The position numbers were made by a program, and so were the translations under genes. 64,000 nt of DNA, from assembly GCF_014203855.1 (NCBI RefSeq), contig NZ_JACHJV010000001.1, positions 4,712,001 to 4,776,000 of the forward strand. The letters run 5' to 3'. The DNA is from Kitasatospora kifunensis (GTDB taxonomy: Bacteria > Actinomycetota > Actinomycetes > Streptomycetales > Streptomycetaceae). Under the pieces are notes generated by a model that was given only the letters and a program-made list of their open reading frames with translations, did no database searches and was not told where the DNA came from. Below are positions 50,079 through 57,382 of the stretch, one piece after another (the stretch's first letter is position 1; every line of letters begins with the position of its first letter).

Positions 50079-51827
50079 TCACAGCGCGTAGCGGGTCTCG
50101 GCCAGGCGGTACAGGCGCCGCCACAGCACGCGGTTGAGCGCGACCACGTACACGCTCATCACGGTCACCCCGACCAGGATCTTCGGGAAGTCCCCGGTGC
50201 CGGTGGCGTCCGCGATGTAGGCGCCGAGGCCGGTGGCCTTCAGGTGGTGCGAGCCGTAGTCGACGACCTCCGCGACGATGGAGGCGTTCCAGGCGCCACC
50301 GGCGGCCGTGATCCCGCCGGTCACGTAGTAGGGGAAGACGGCCGGCAGGATGAAGGAGCGCCAGCGCAGCCAGCCGCCCACGTGGAAGCCGGTCATCGCC
50401 TCGCGCAGGTCGGACGGGATGGCCGAGGCCCCGGCGATGACGTTGAAGAGGATGTACCACTGCGCGCCCAGCGCCATCAGCAGCACCGAGCCGAGGTTCA
50501 GCGAGATGCCGATGGCGAGGAAGACGACGGTGGCGAACGGGAAGAGGAAGTTCGCCGGGAAGCTGGCCAGCACCTGGACGATCGGCTGGGCGAGCCGGGT
50601 GACCTTCGGGTTCATCCCGATCCACACCCCGATCGGCACCCAGACGGCGGTGGCCACGATCAGCAGCACCACCACCCGGGCGAAGGTGGCCGCCCCCAGG
50701 GCCAGCGCGTGTCCGAACTCGCCGAGCCCGACCGTGGTGTGCACGTAGTCGAAGGCTCGCCAGGCGCCGTAGACCACCACCGCGGCGACCGCGCCGGCGA
50801 AGAAGACGTCCCCGGTCCGCTCGCGCGTCACCGGCCGGGCGAGCGGACGCTCGGCCAGTCCGAAGAGCCGCGTGCCGTGGTCCAGCGCCACCCCGACCGG
50901 GCGCAGCGGCCGCCCGAGCCTGGCCGGCACGCTGGAGCGGCGCAGCAGGTCCAGCACCACGCTGCGCGGCCGCTCGGCCGCCTCCGACTCCTCCACCCGG
51001 AACCGCTCGGACCAGGCCGTCATCGGCCGCCAGAAGAGCACGTTGATGCCGATCACCATGATCACCATGACGACGATCGCGATGACGACCTGCCGCAGGT
51101 TGCCGTGGGCGATCGCGGCGGCCGCGTAGGAGCCCATGCCGGGCAGCGCGTAGTGGTGGTTGAGCACGCTGATCGACTCGGAGGCGGCCAGGAAGAACCA
51201 GGCGCCGCCGAAGCTCATCATGCCGTTCCAGACCAGCGGGATCATCCCGCTGGGCACGTCCAGGCGCCAGAACCGCTGCCACTTGGTCAGCCGCATCACC
51301 CGGGCCGCCTCGTCCAGCTCCCGGGGCTGGCTGGTCAGCGAGTAGTAGAAGGCGAAGGTCATGTTCCAGGCCATCGCGGTGAAGATGGCGAAGATCGAGG
51401 CGCACTCCAGGCCCAGCGCGGAGCCGGGGAAGAGCGCGATGAACGCCGTCACGGTCACCGAGAGGAAGCCCAGCACCGGCACCGACTGCAGGATGTCCAG
51501 CACCGGCAGCAGCACCTTCTCGGTCCGCCGCATCCGGGCCGCCGCGATCGCGTAGACGAAGGTGAACAGCACCGAGGCGATCAGCGCGACGAACATCCGC
51601 AGCAGCGAACGCACCGCGTAGTACGGCAGGTTGGCCGGATCGGTGGAGACCGTTTCGGGCGCCTGGTTGGGCAGGAACGGCGCGTTCAGCCCGGGCGCCA
51701 GCTCCAGCAGGCCGTACAGCAGCGCCACCAGCGCGGCCGCGACCAGCACGTCCACCCAGCGCAGCGCGGGGCGCCGCCACACTCCCCGGGACGGGAACCC
51801 ACCGTTACCCGCCACCCGCACCACCAC
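50079..51827 (-). CDS. ABC transporter permease, two permease domains in one chain
   Basis: Two BPD_transp_1 domains are joined head to tail: residues about 75-265 with EAARVMRLTKWQRFWRLDVPSGMIPLVWNGMM, and about 370-565 with REAMTGFHVGGWLRWRSFILPAVFPYYVTGGITAAGG. Each has the EAA-type coupling loop. The link (SERFRVEESEAAERPRSV...) is cytoplasmic and charged. Substrates of relatives include nitrate, sulfonates and taurine; the substrate here is unknown. 582 aa, GTG start at 51827. Confidence 0.92.
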   Translation of the reverse strand: MVVRVAGNGGFPSRGVWRRPALRWVDVLVAAALVALLYGLLELAPGLNAPFLPNQAPETVSTDPANLPYYAVRSLLRMFVALIASVLFTFVYAIAAARMRRTEKVLLPVLDILQSVPVLGFLSVTVTAFIALFPGSALGLECASIFAIFTAMAWNMTFAFYYSLTSQPRELDEAARVMRLTKWQRFWRLDVPSGMIPLVWNGMMSFGGAWFFLAASESISVLNHHYALPGMGSYAAAAIAHGNLRQVVIAIVVMVIMVIGINVLFWRPMTAWSERFRVEESEAAERPRSVVLDLLRRSSVPARLGRPLRPVGVALDHGTRLFGLAERPLARPVTRERTGDVFFAGAVAAVVVYGAWRAFDYVHTTVGLGEFGHALALGAATFARVVVLLIVATAVWVPIGVWIGMNPKVTRLAQPIVQVLASFPANFLFPFATVVFLAIGISLNLGSVLLMALGAQWYILFNVIAGASAIPSDLREAMTGFHVGGWLRWRSFILPAVFPYYVTGGITAAGGAWNASIVAEVVDYGSHHLKATGLGAYIADATGTGDFPKILVGVTVMSVYVVALNRVLWRRLYRLAETRYAL

Positions 51828-51992
51828 CGGACTCCGTGTCGCCTCGCTGCCTCACCCGGCCACTCAACCACCCTCCTCGCGCCACGCCCGGGCGCTGGAT
51901 GGCCAAGGGTGCAACACTCACCGGCACGGCCCAACGCGCGCGGCGGCTCGTGGGTGCGCAGGTCGCGGGTGCGCGGCCGGTGGGTGCGGAGC

Positions 51993-52940
51993 TCAGCGCT
52001 TGCGGGCGAGCGTGACGCCGTCGCGCACGGGCAGCATCACGGACTCGACCCGCTCGTCCCGGGCCATGAGGTCGTTCAGTCGGCGCATCGCCAGGTGGTG
52101 CTCCTCCTGGTAGGCCGGGTCGAGCACCCGCCCGCCGAGGAAGACGTTGTCCAGCACGAGCAGGCCGCCGGGGCGCAGGCGCTGGACGAGCTCCTCGTAG
52201 TACGCGGGGTAGTTGGCCTTGTCGGCGTCGATGAAGGCGAGGTCGATGGACGGCTCCTCGGGCAGCGCGCGCAGCGTCTCGAGCGCCGGTCCGATCTTCA
52301 GCTCGATCCGCTCGGCAACGCCTGCCCGCTCCCAGTACTCCCGGGCGATGTCGGTCCACTCCTCGCTGACGTCGCAGGCGAGCAGGTGGCCGTCGGCCGG
52401 CAGCCCGCGGGCGATGCAGATCGAGGAGTAGCCGGTGAACACGCCCACCTCGACGGCCCGGCGCGCGCCCGTCAGGCGGACCAGCATGGTCAGGAAGGCG
52501 CCTTCGTCGTGGGCGATCTGCATGCCGGCGGCGCCGCCGGTGGCCTCCCTGGTCCGGGCGACCAGCTCCTGGAGCAGCTCGTCGGCCGGCGTGCAGTGCG
52601 TCAGCAGGTAGTCGCCCGCGACCGGATCGACGATCTCCAGGTCGCCGCCCGCGACCGGCGCACTCCACCGGACGTCGAGCTCCTCCTGGGTGGCGAAGCG
52701 CAGCAGGTGGCGGGCGACGACGTCCTGAACGCCCGCCAGGCCTTCGAGGTCCTCGGCCGTGACGATCAGTTCGAGCTGGTCCCTGGACGGGGTGAGCACG
52801 CAGGTGCCGCGGCTGAACGTGATGGTGCCGCGGCCGTCGGTGGCGAGGCTGCTGGTGGCCTTGCGGCCCAGGTGGGAGACGAGCTGCTTGAGGTAGCGGG
52901 CGGGGCGGGTGGTGGCGACCCGGGCGGTCGAGATGGGCAT
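51993..52940 (-). CDS. DUF2218-O-methyltransferase fusion protein
   Basis: Residues 1-93 read ISTARVATTRPARYLKQLVSH, GTITFSRGTCVL and VQDVVARHLLRFATQEELDV, which match the small stand-alone DUF2218 family. Residues 105-315 are a class I SAM-dependent O-methyltransferase of the caffeoyl-CoA type: VEVGVFTGYSSICIA, LLACDVSEEW, FIDADKANYPAYYEELV, LVLDNVFLGGRV. Metal-ligand Asp residues are present (Asp238, Asp264-Asn265). The substrate is unknown. ATG 52940 has GGAGGAG upstream. Divergent from an ArsR-type regulator across a 138-bp gap containing a large palindrome. Confidence 0.87.
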   Translation of the reverse strand: MPISTARVATTRPARYLKQLVSHLGRKATSSLATDGRGTITFSRGTCVLTPSRDQLELIVTAEDLEGLAGVQDVVARHLLRFATQEELDVRWSAPVAGGDLEIVDPVAGDYLLTHCTPADELLQELVARTREATGGAAGMQIAHDEGAFLTMLVRLTGARRAVEVGVFTGYSSICIARGLPADGHLLACDVSEEWTDIAREYWERAGVAERIELKIGPALETLRALPEEPSIDLAFIDADKANYPAYYEELVQRLRPGGLLVLDNVFLGGRVLDPAYQEEHHLAMRRLNDLMARDERVESVMLPVRDGVTLARKR

Positions 52941-52987
52941 GGAGCTCCTCCGGGGTGCGGGGTGGGTGGTCACGCGGTCTCGCGTGC

Positions 52988-53019
52988 ATCAAGCGTCGAA
53001 GATCTTCAACGCTTGATGG
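52988..53019. promoter_or_regulatory. 32-bp near-perfect palindrome, candidate operator
   Basis: CATCAAGCGT (52988-52997) and ACGCTTGATG (53010-53019) are exact reverse complements. The centre is itself palindromic (GAAGATCTTC), leaving one mismatched pair in 32 bases. It lies between the methyltransferase and regulator genes, about 48 and 60 bases from the two start codons, a good place for control of both. Confidence 0.7.
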
Positions 53020-53078
53020 GATTCTGGGGTCGTCGCCCGCTGGTTGTCAAAGCATCGACTTTCGTAGACACTTTTGCT

Positions 53079-53645
53079 ATGGGAGACGACCGGACCGACC
53101 GCGAACCGCTGCCCGAAGACGACGCCGAGCCGCTCGTGCTGAGTTCGCCGGAGCAGTTCAAGGCACTCGGGCACCCGGTGCGCCACCGCATGGTCAACGT
53201 CCTGCGCCAGCGGCCCGCGACGCTGCGCCAACTGTCCGCCGCGCTCGGCATGACCAAGGGGACCGCCGGCTACCACGTGCGCGTCCTGCGGGAGGCCGGG
53301 CTGGTCCGCCTGACCGAGACCCGGCAGGTGCGCGGCGGCACCGAGCAGTACTTCGCACTGGTCAGTCGGGGTTTCAAGTTCCACAAGGACGCCCAGGGCG
53401 GCGCCGAACTCCTGATCAACGCCGCCCTGGGCGAGATGCTGCCGAGCAGCTCGGGCCAGAGTGAGCACACCGTGCTGCGGCACCTCTGGCTCACCGCGGA
53501 CGAGGCTCAGGCGCTGGCCGCCAAACTACGGGCGCAGGCCGCCGAGCCGGCGCCGCACGACAGCTCCCGCGGCGACGCCTACGGCCTGCTGGTCAGCCTC
53601 TACCGCGCCGACATCCCGAGCCTGGACCGCGACGACTGCCACTGA
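53079..53645 (+). CDS. ArsR-type winged-helix transcriptional regulator
   Basis: After an acidic head (GDDRTDREPLPEDDAEP) the protein has a helix-turn-helix of the ArsR/GntR-like winged type: QFKALGHPVRHRMVNVLRQRPATLRQLSAALGMTKGTAGYHVRVLREAGLVRL, with wing RQVRGGTEQYFAL. The C-terminal 90 residues are helical with no Cys metal site, so metal sensing is unlikely. 188 aa. ATG 53079 is the only reasonable start; the very long upstream frame is a shadow of the minus-strand ABC and methyltransferase genes. Likely controls the divergent fusion gene. Confidence 0.9.
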   Translation: MGDDRTDREPLPEDDAEPLVLSSPEQFKALGHPVRHRMVNVLRQRPATLRQLSAALGMTKGTAGYHVRVLREAGLVRLTETRQVRGGTEQYFALVSRGFKFHKDAQGGAELLINAALGEMLPSSSGQSEHTVLRHLWLTADEAQALAAKLRAQAAEPAPHDSSRGDAYGLLVSLYRADIPSLDRDDCH

Positions 53646-53734
53646 ACGCAGGTTGGGGCGCGTCGTGCCGCCGCTGCACAAGTTGCCTGCCTGTCGCGGG
53701 AATGGACGGCTCGGGGGGTGGCAGGCTTGAGCAT

Positions 53735-54136
53735 ATGAAGGCGATCGATTTTGTGCTCAACGTCCTGTGGCTGATCTTCTGCGGCATCTGGATGGCCATC
53801 GGCTACGCCATCGCGGGGATCATCTGCTGCGTCCTGATCATCACCATCCCATTTGGCATCGCGTCGTTCCGGATCGCCGGCTACGTGTTGTGGCCGTTCG
53901 GCCGCACGACGGTGGAGCGGCCGGATGCCGGGGCTGCGTCGTGCGTGGGCAACGTGATCTGGCTGGTCTTCGCGGGGTGGTGGCTGGCGCTGGCGCACAT
54001 CGCGACCAGCATTCCGCTCTTCGTGTCGATCATCGGAATCCCGTTCGGCTGGGCGAACTTGAAGATGATCCCGATCTCGCTGATGCCGCTGGGGCGCGAA
54101 GTGGTCTCCACCGATGAGAAGTCCGGCGGTCGCTGA
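53735..54136 (+). CDS. YccF-domain inner membrane protein
   Basis: Two copies of a short hydrophobic YccF module: FVLNVLWLIFCGIWMAIGYA with IITIPFGIASFRIAGYVLWPFG, and VIWLVFAGWWLALAHI with SIIGIPFGWANLKMIPISLMPLG. The repeated IPFG motif is diagnostic. Function unknown. 133 aa. CAGGCT ends 7 bases before the ATG and no ribosome site is seen, so the message may be leaderless. Convergent with the tetR gene 15 bases downstream. Confidence 0.88.
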   Translation: MKAIDFVLNVLWLIFCGIWMAIGYAIAGIICCVLIITIPFGIASFRIAGYVLWPFGRTTVERPDAGAASCVGNVIWLVFAGWWLALAHIATSIPLFVSIIGIPFGWANLKMIPISLMPLGREVVSTDEKSGGR

Positions 54137-54151
54137 GACCTTCTCGGGCTC

Positions 54152-54796
54152 TCAGGGAGCCAGCAGGCTGCTCAGTTCGGCCTCGAAGAGCTGGGCCGGG
54201 TCGAAGCCCATCCCCGTGTAGTGGCCGGCGAGTTCGAGGGAGAGGACGCCGTGCAGGCGGGTCCAGAAGCTCAGCGCCCGATGCAGTGCCGGGGTGGGGG
54301 CCGGGTGCCCGCCGTCCCACTGCCGGTGGCTCGCCAGGTGTTCGTCGAACGGCGTGCGGGTGGCCGCCGTTGACAGCGGCTCGCAGGCGTCGAGCAGGAC
54401 CGCCATGATCTCCGCGGTGATGGCCGTGGTCTCCGCGGGCGCGTGGTAGCCGGGCACCGGGGTGCCGTAGACGAGGAAGTACCGCTGGGGGTCGTCGAGC
54501 GCCCAGCGGCGCAACGCGTGTGCCAGCGCGCCGAGATCGGCGCCGGCGGCCGCCGCGGTCTGGAACACGGTGGCTTCGCTGCGGTAGGCGTCCTTGATCA
54601 GCTCGGTGATCAGCTCGTCGCGACTGGCGAAGTAGCGGTAGAGGGCCGGACCGCTCATGCCCATCTGCTTGGCGATCGCGTTGAGCGAGAGCGCGGTGGC
54701 GCCTGCGGTCGCGATCTGCTCCCAGGCCCGTTCCTTGATCTCCGCGCGCAGTTGGCTCCGGTACCGCTCGCGGGGGGTCGTCAGGTCGCCGGTCAT
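54152..54796 (-). CDS. TetR-family transcriptional regulator
   Basis: N-terminal helix-turn-helix (RAEIKERAWEQIATAGATALSLNAIAKQMGMSGPALYRYFASRDELITELI) and a helical ligand domain of about 150 residues. 214 aa. ATG 54796 is preferred over 54835, since the earlier codons run into the operator region. Divergent from an NADPH:quinone oxidoreductase-like gene. Two related 19-base sites lie between the genes, one near each promoter, so it most likely represses both itself and the oxidoreductase. Confidence 0.92.
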   Translation of the reverse strand: MTGDLTTPRERYRSQLRAEIKERAWEQIATAGATALSLNAIAKQMGMSGPALYRYFASRDELITELIKDAYRSEATVFQTAAAAGADLGALAHALRRWALDDPQRYFLVYGTPVPGYHAPAETTAITAEIMAVLLDACEPLSTAATRTPFDEHLASHRQWDGGHPAPTPALHRALSFWTRLHGVLSLELAGHYTGMGFDPAQLFEAELSSLLAP

Positions 54797-54820
54797 GAGG
54801 TGCCCTGCCTCTCTTGAGTC

Positions 54821-54911
54821 GTTAGAGGCTATCACTCACGTCAGCATGGCTAACGAAAATTCGCGCCAGCCTATTGACGCCTCTTCGCTTCCGTTAGAAG
54901 CTGTAACTAAC
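54821..54911. promoter_or_regulatory. two related operator-like sites in the tetR/oxidoreductase intergenic region
   Basis: GTTAGAGGCTATCACTCAC (54821-54839) and GTTAGAAGCTGTAACTAAC (54893-54911) match at 15 of 19 positions. The second is an inverted repeat, GTTAG-N9-CTAAC. TTGACG (54874-54879) is a good -35 box for the oxidoreductase, and its -10 (TAGAAG, 54895-54900) falls inside site 2. Site 1 lies 25 bases from the tetR start. Confidence 0.65.
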
Positions 54912-54940
54912 ACAAGGACCTGTAAGAGGAGTGGGTGGCG

Positions 54941-55972
54941 ATGGGTGCCGGAGCGTGCGTTGAGGTCGTGCTGCCGGGCAGGGTCGAGCCGGACGGGCTG
55001 GAGCTCCGGTCCGGGGCGATCCCGGTGCCGGGGGCGGGGCAGGTGGTGGTCGGCGTGGAGGCGACCGGAGTTTCCTTCGCCGAGCAGCAGATGCGGCGCG
55101 GTCGCTACTACGACCAGCCGCCGTTCCCGTTCGTGCCCGGCTATGACCTGGTCGGCACCGTGCTGGAGACGGGCGAGGGGGTCGCCCCCGAGCTGGCCGG
55201 TCGCCGGGTGGCCGCACTGGTGAAGGTCGGCGGATGGGCCAGCCACGTGCTGCTGGACGCGCTGGACCTGGTGGAGGTGCCCGCCGATCTCGGTGCCGCG
55301 CAGGCGGAGGCCTTGCTGCTCAACGGAGTCACCGCCTGGCAGCTGCTGCACCGCAAGGCCCGGGTGCGCGCCGGACAGACCGTCCTGGTGCACGGCGCCA
55401 ACGGCGGAGTGGGCTCGGTGCTGGTCCAGCTCGCGCAAGCCGCCGGCGCGCGGGTGATCGGCACGGCGACCACCCGACACCACGACGCGCTGCGGGCGAT
55501 GGGCGTGCTCCCGATCGACTACCGCACGCAGGACGTGCCCGCCCGGGTCCGGGAGTTGGCGCCCGGCGGGGTCGACGCGGTGTTCGACCACGTCGGCGGG
55601 CCCGGCGTGGTCGACTCCTGGCGGCTGCTCGCGCCCGGCGGCACGCTCGTCTGCTACGGCAGTGCCGCGACCCGGGACGACTCGGGCTCCAAGCAGTGGC
55701 CGGTGCTGAAGCTGCTCGGTCGGGTCTGGCTGTGGAACGGCCTCCCCAATGGCCGACGCGCCTACTTCTACAACGTCTGGGCCGGTCGGGCCGTCAGCAA
55801 GACCCGCTTCCGGGCCAGGCTGCGGGCCGACCTGGCCCAGGTCTTCGCCACCGCGCGGCGCGGCGAGCTCGTTGCCCGGATCGGGGCCGAGCTGCCGCTC
55901 GAACGCGTCGCGGACGCGCTGCGGCTGGCGGAGTCCGGGACGGTCGCCGGAAAGGTGGTGCTGAAGCCGTAG
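54941..55972 (+). CDS. medium-chain NADPH:quinone oxidoreductase-like protein
   Basis: Zinc-independent MDR enzyme (343 aa). Catalytic-domain segments FPFVPGYDLVGTVLETGEGV and LLLNGVTAWQLLHRKA lead to the nucleotide-binding VLVHGANGGVGSVLVQLAQAAGARVIGTAT and the late GGPGVVDSWRLLAPGGTLVCYG. No zinc-binding Cys cluster is seen. The substrate is probably a quinone or enone, possibly a toxic one sensed by the divergent TetR. AAGAGGA lies before ATG 54941 (a GTG at 54935 is too close). Confidence 0.88.
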   Translation: MGAGACVEVVLPGRVEPDGLELRSGAIPVPGAGQVVVGVEATGVSFAEQQMRRGRYYDQPPFPFVPGYDLVGTVLETGEGVAPELAGRRVAALVKVGGWASHVLLDALDLVEVPADLGAAQAEALLLNGVTAWQLLHRKARVRAGQTVLVHGANGGVGSVLVQLAQAAGARVIGTATTRHHDALRAMGVLPIDYRTQDVPARVRELAPGGVDAVFDHVGGPGVVDSWRLLAPGGTLVCYGSAATRDDSGSKQWPVLKLLGRVWLWNGLPNGRRAYFYNVWAGRAVSKTRFRARLRADLAQVFATARRGELVARIGAELPLERVADALRLAESGTVAGKVVLKP

Positions 55973-56004
55973 CGGTGTGGGCGGGTGGCGGCCGGTTCGG
56001 TGGG

Positions 56005-57216
56005 TCAGGCCAATGGCGGTACCGGCTGCGGGGCGGCCGGGCCGGTGTAGCGGGCGGCGGGGCGGATGATCTTGCTGTCGGCGGCCTGCTCCAGGATGTT
56101 CGCGCTCCAGCCGATCGCGCGGGCGGCGGCGAAGGTCGGGGTGAACATGGCGCGCGGCAGGCCGCAGAGGTGCATCACCACACCGGCGTAGAACTCGACG
56201 TTGGTGTGCAGCTCGCGGCCCGGCTTGAGCTCGGCCAGGATCGCCAGTACTTGGCGCTCCACCTCGACGGCGAAGTCCACCAGTTCGCCGCCGAAGCCCT
56301 CGGCCACCGTGCGCAGCATCCGCGAGCGCGGGTCGTCGGTGCGGTAGACGGGGTGGCCGAAGCCCATGATCCGGTCGCCGGACAGCACGCGGTCGCGGAT
56401 CCAGCCGTCGATCCGCTCCGGGGTGCCGATCGCGTCCAGGGTGTCCAGCGCGCGGCTCGGCGCGCCGCCGTGCAGCGGCCCGGAGAGCGCGCCGAGGCCG
56501 CCCACCAGGCAGGACACCAGGTCAGCGCCGGTGGAGGCGATCACTCGGGAGGTGAAGGTGGAGGCGTTGAAGCCGTGGTCCACGGTGGAGATCAGGTACC
56601 GCTCGATCGCCCGGGCCTGCGCCCAGCCTGGTTCGTGGCCCGTCAACATGTACAGGTAGTTGGCGGCGTACGGCAGGTCCTCGCGCGGCTCGATCGGCGA
56701 CTGCCCCTGCTGGAGCCGGTGGAGCGCGGTGAGCAGGGTGGGCACCAGGGCGGTGGCGAAGAGCGCGTCCTCGACGCGCTGCTCGGGCGTGGTGTCGTAG
56801 AGCGGCCGGATGCCCCGGGAGGCGGCCGCGATGGAGAGCGCGGCGCCGAGGCCGGCCAGCGGGCCGGCGTCCTTGGTGGCGGCGGCCAGTGCGGGCAGCA
56901 GTGGGCGCAGTGCCTCGGGCAGGCGGCGCAGTGGTGCGGTGCGGGCGTGGAAGGCGGCTCGGGCGTCGGCGTCGGGCAGTTCGCCGAGCAGCATCAGGTG
57001 CCAGACGTCCTCCAGGCTGCGCTGCTCGGCCAGCTCGATCGCCGAGTACTGCCGGTAGTGGTAGAAGCCCTCGATCCCGCGTACGTCGCTCAGTGCGGTC
57101 TCGGTGACGACGACGCCCTTGAGGCCGCGCGGCACCTCGATTCCCTGGGGCTCGCTGCCTGAGGGCTCGCGGAGGGTGGAGCTGGGGGCCTGGTCCGGTT
57201 CTATCGCGGTCGGCAT
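56005..57216 (-). CDS. citrate synthase-family enzyme
   Basis: A 403-residue citrate/2-methylcitrate synthase. Recognisable are GLKGVVVTETALSDVRGIEGFYHYRQYSA, ISTVDHGFNASTFTSRVIAST (catalytic His), GALSGPLHGGAPSRALD and MGFGHPVYRTDDPRS (second His). The position of the usual catalytic Asp reads LHTNVEFYAG, with Glu in place of Asp; I recall this in other actinobacterial members. ATG 57216 has AAGGAGG upstream, and the longer frame to 57492 would cross the divergent promoter. Paired head-to-head with the HTH-citrate synthase gene. Confidence 0.9.
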   Translation of the reverse strand: MPTAIEPDQAPSSTLREPSGSEPQGIEVPRGLKGVVVTETALSDVRGIEGFYHYRQYSAIELAEQRSLEDVWHLMLLGELPDADARAAFHARTAPLRRLPEALRPLLPALAAATKDAGPLAGLGAALSIAAASRGIRPLYDTTPEQRVEDALFATALVPTLLTALHRLQQGQSPIEPREDLPYAANYLYMLTGHEPGWAQARAIERYLISTVDHGFNASTFTSRVIASTGADLVSCLVGGLGALSGPLHGGAPSRALDTLDAIGTPERIDGWIRDRVLSGDRIMGFGHPVYRTDDPRSRMLRTVAEGFGGELVDFAVEVERQVLAILAELKPGRELHTNVEFYAGVVMHLCGLPRAMFTPTFAAARAIGWSANILEQAADSKIIRPAARYTGPAAPQPVPPLA

Positions 57217-57269
57217 GACTACCTCCTTCTGGGGTTGGCAGTTGGTACTCTCCAAGCGTTGATCTATGT

Positions 57270-57298
57270 TGTCAATGTTGATTGAAATCAATGTGACA
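57270..57298. promoter_or_regulatory. nested palindrome in the divergent citrate synthase promoter
   Basis: TTGATT (57278-57283) and AATCAA (57286-57291) form an inner inverted repeat across GA; TGTCA (57270-57274) and TGACA (57294-57298) flank it. This lies 54 bases from one start and 85 from the other, in a stretch of unusually low GC. A candidate operator for the HTH-bearing citrate synthase or another regulator. Confidence 0.6.
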
Positions 57299-57382
57299 TA
57301 CTGCAGTCGAGCGAGATGACCGGGATGAGCCTGGGTGAACCGGGGCGAACCTGGATGGCCGGGCAGGGCGAGGTGTGAGCGG

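Noticed and set aside
49836..53645. Very long plus-strand open frame (over 1200 codons) ending in the ArsR-type gene
   Set aside because: Only its last 188 codons look like a protein. The rest is Arg/Gln/His-rich shadow coding opposite the ABC permease and methyltransferase genes.
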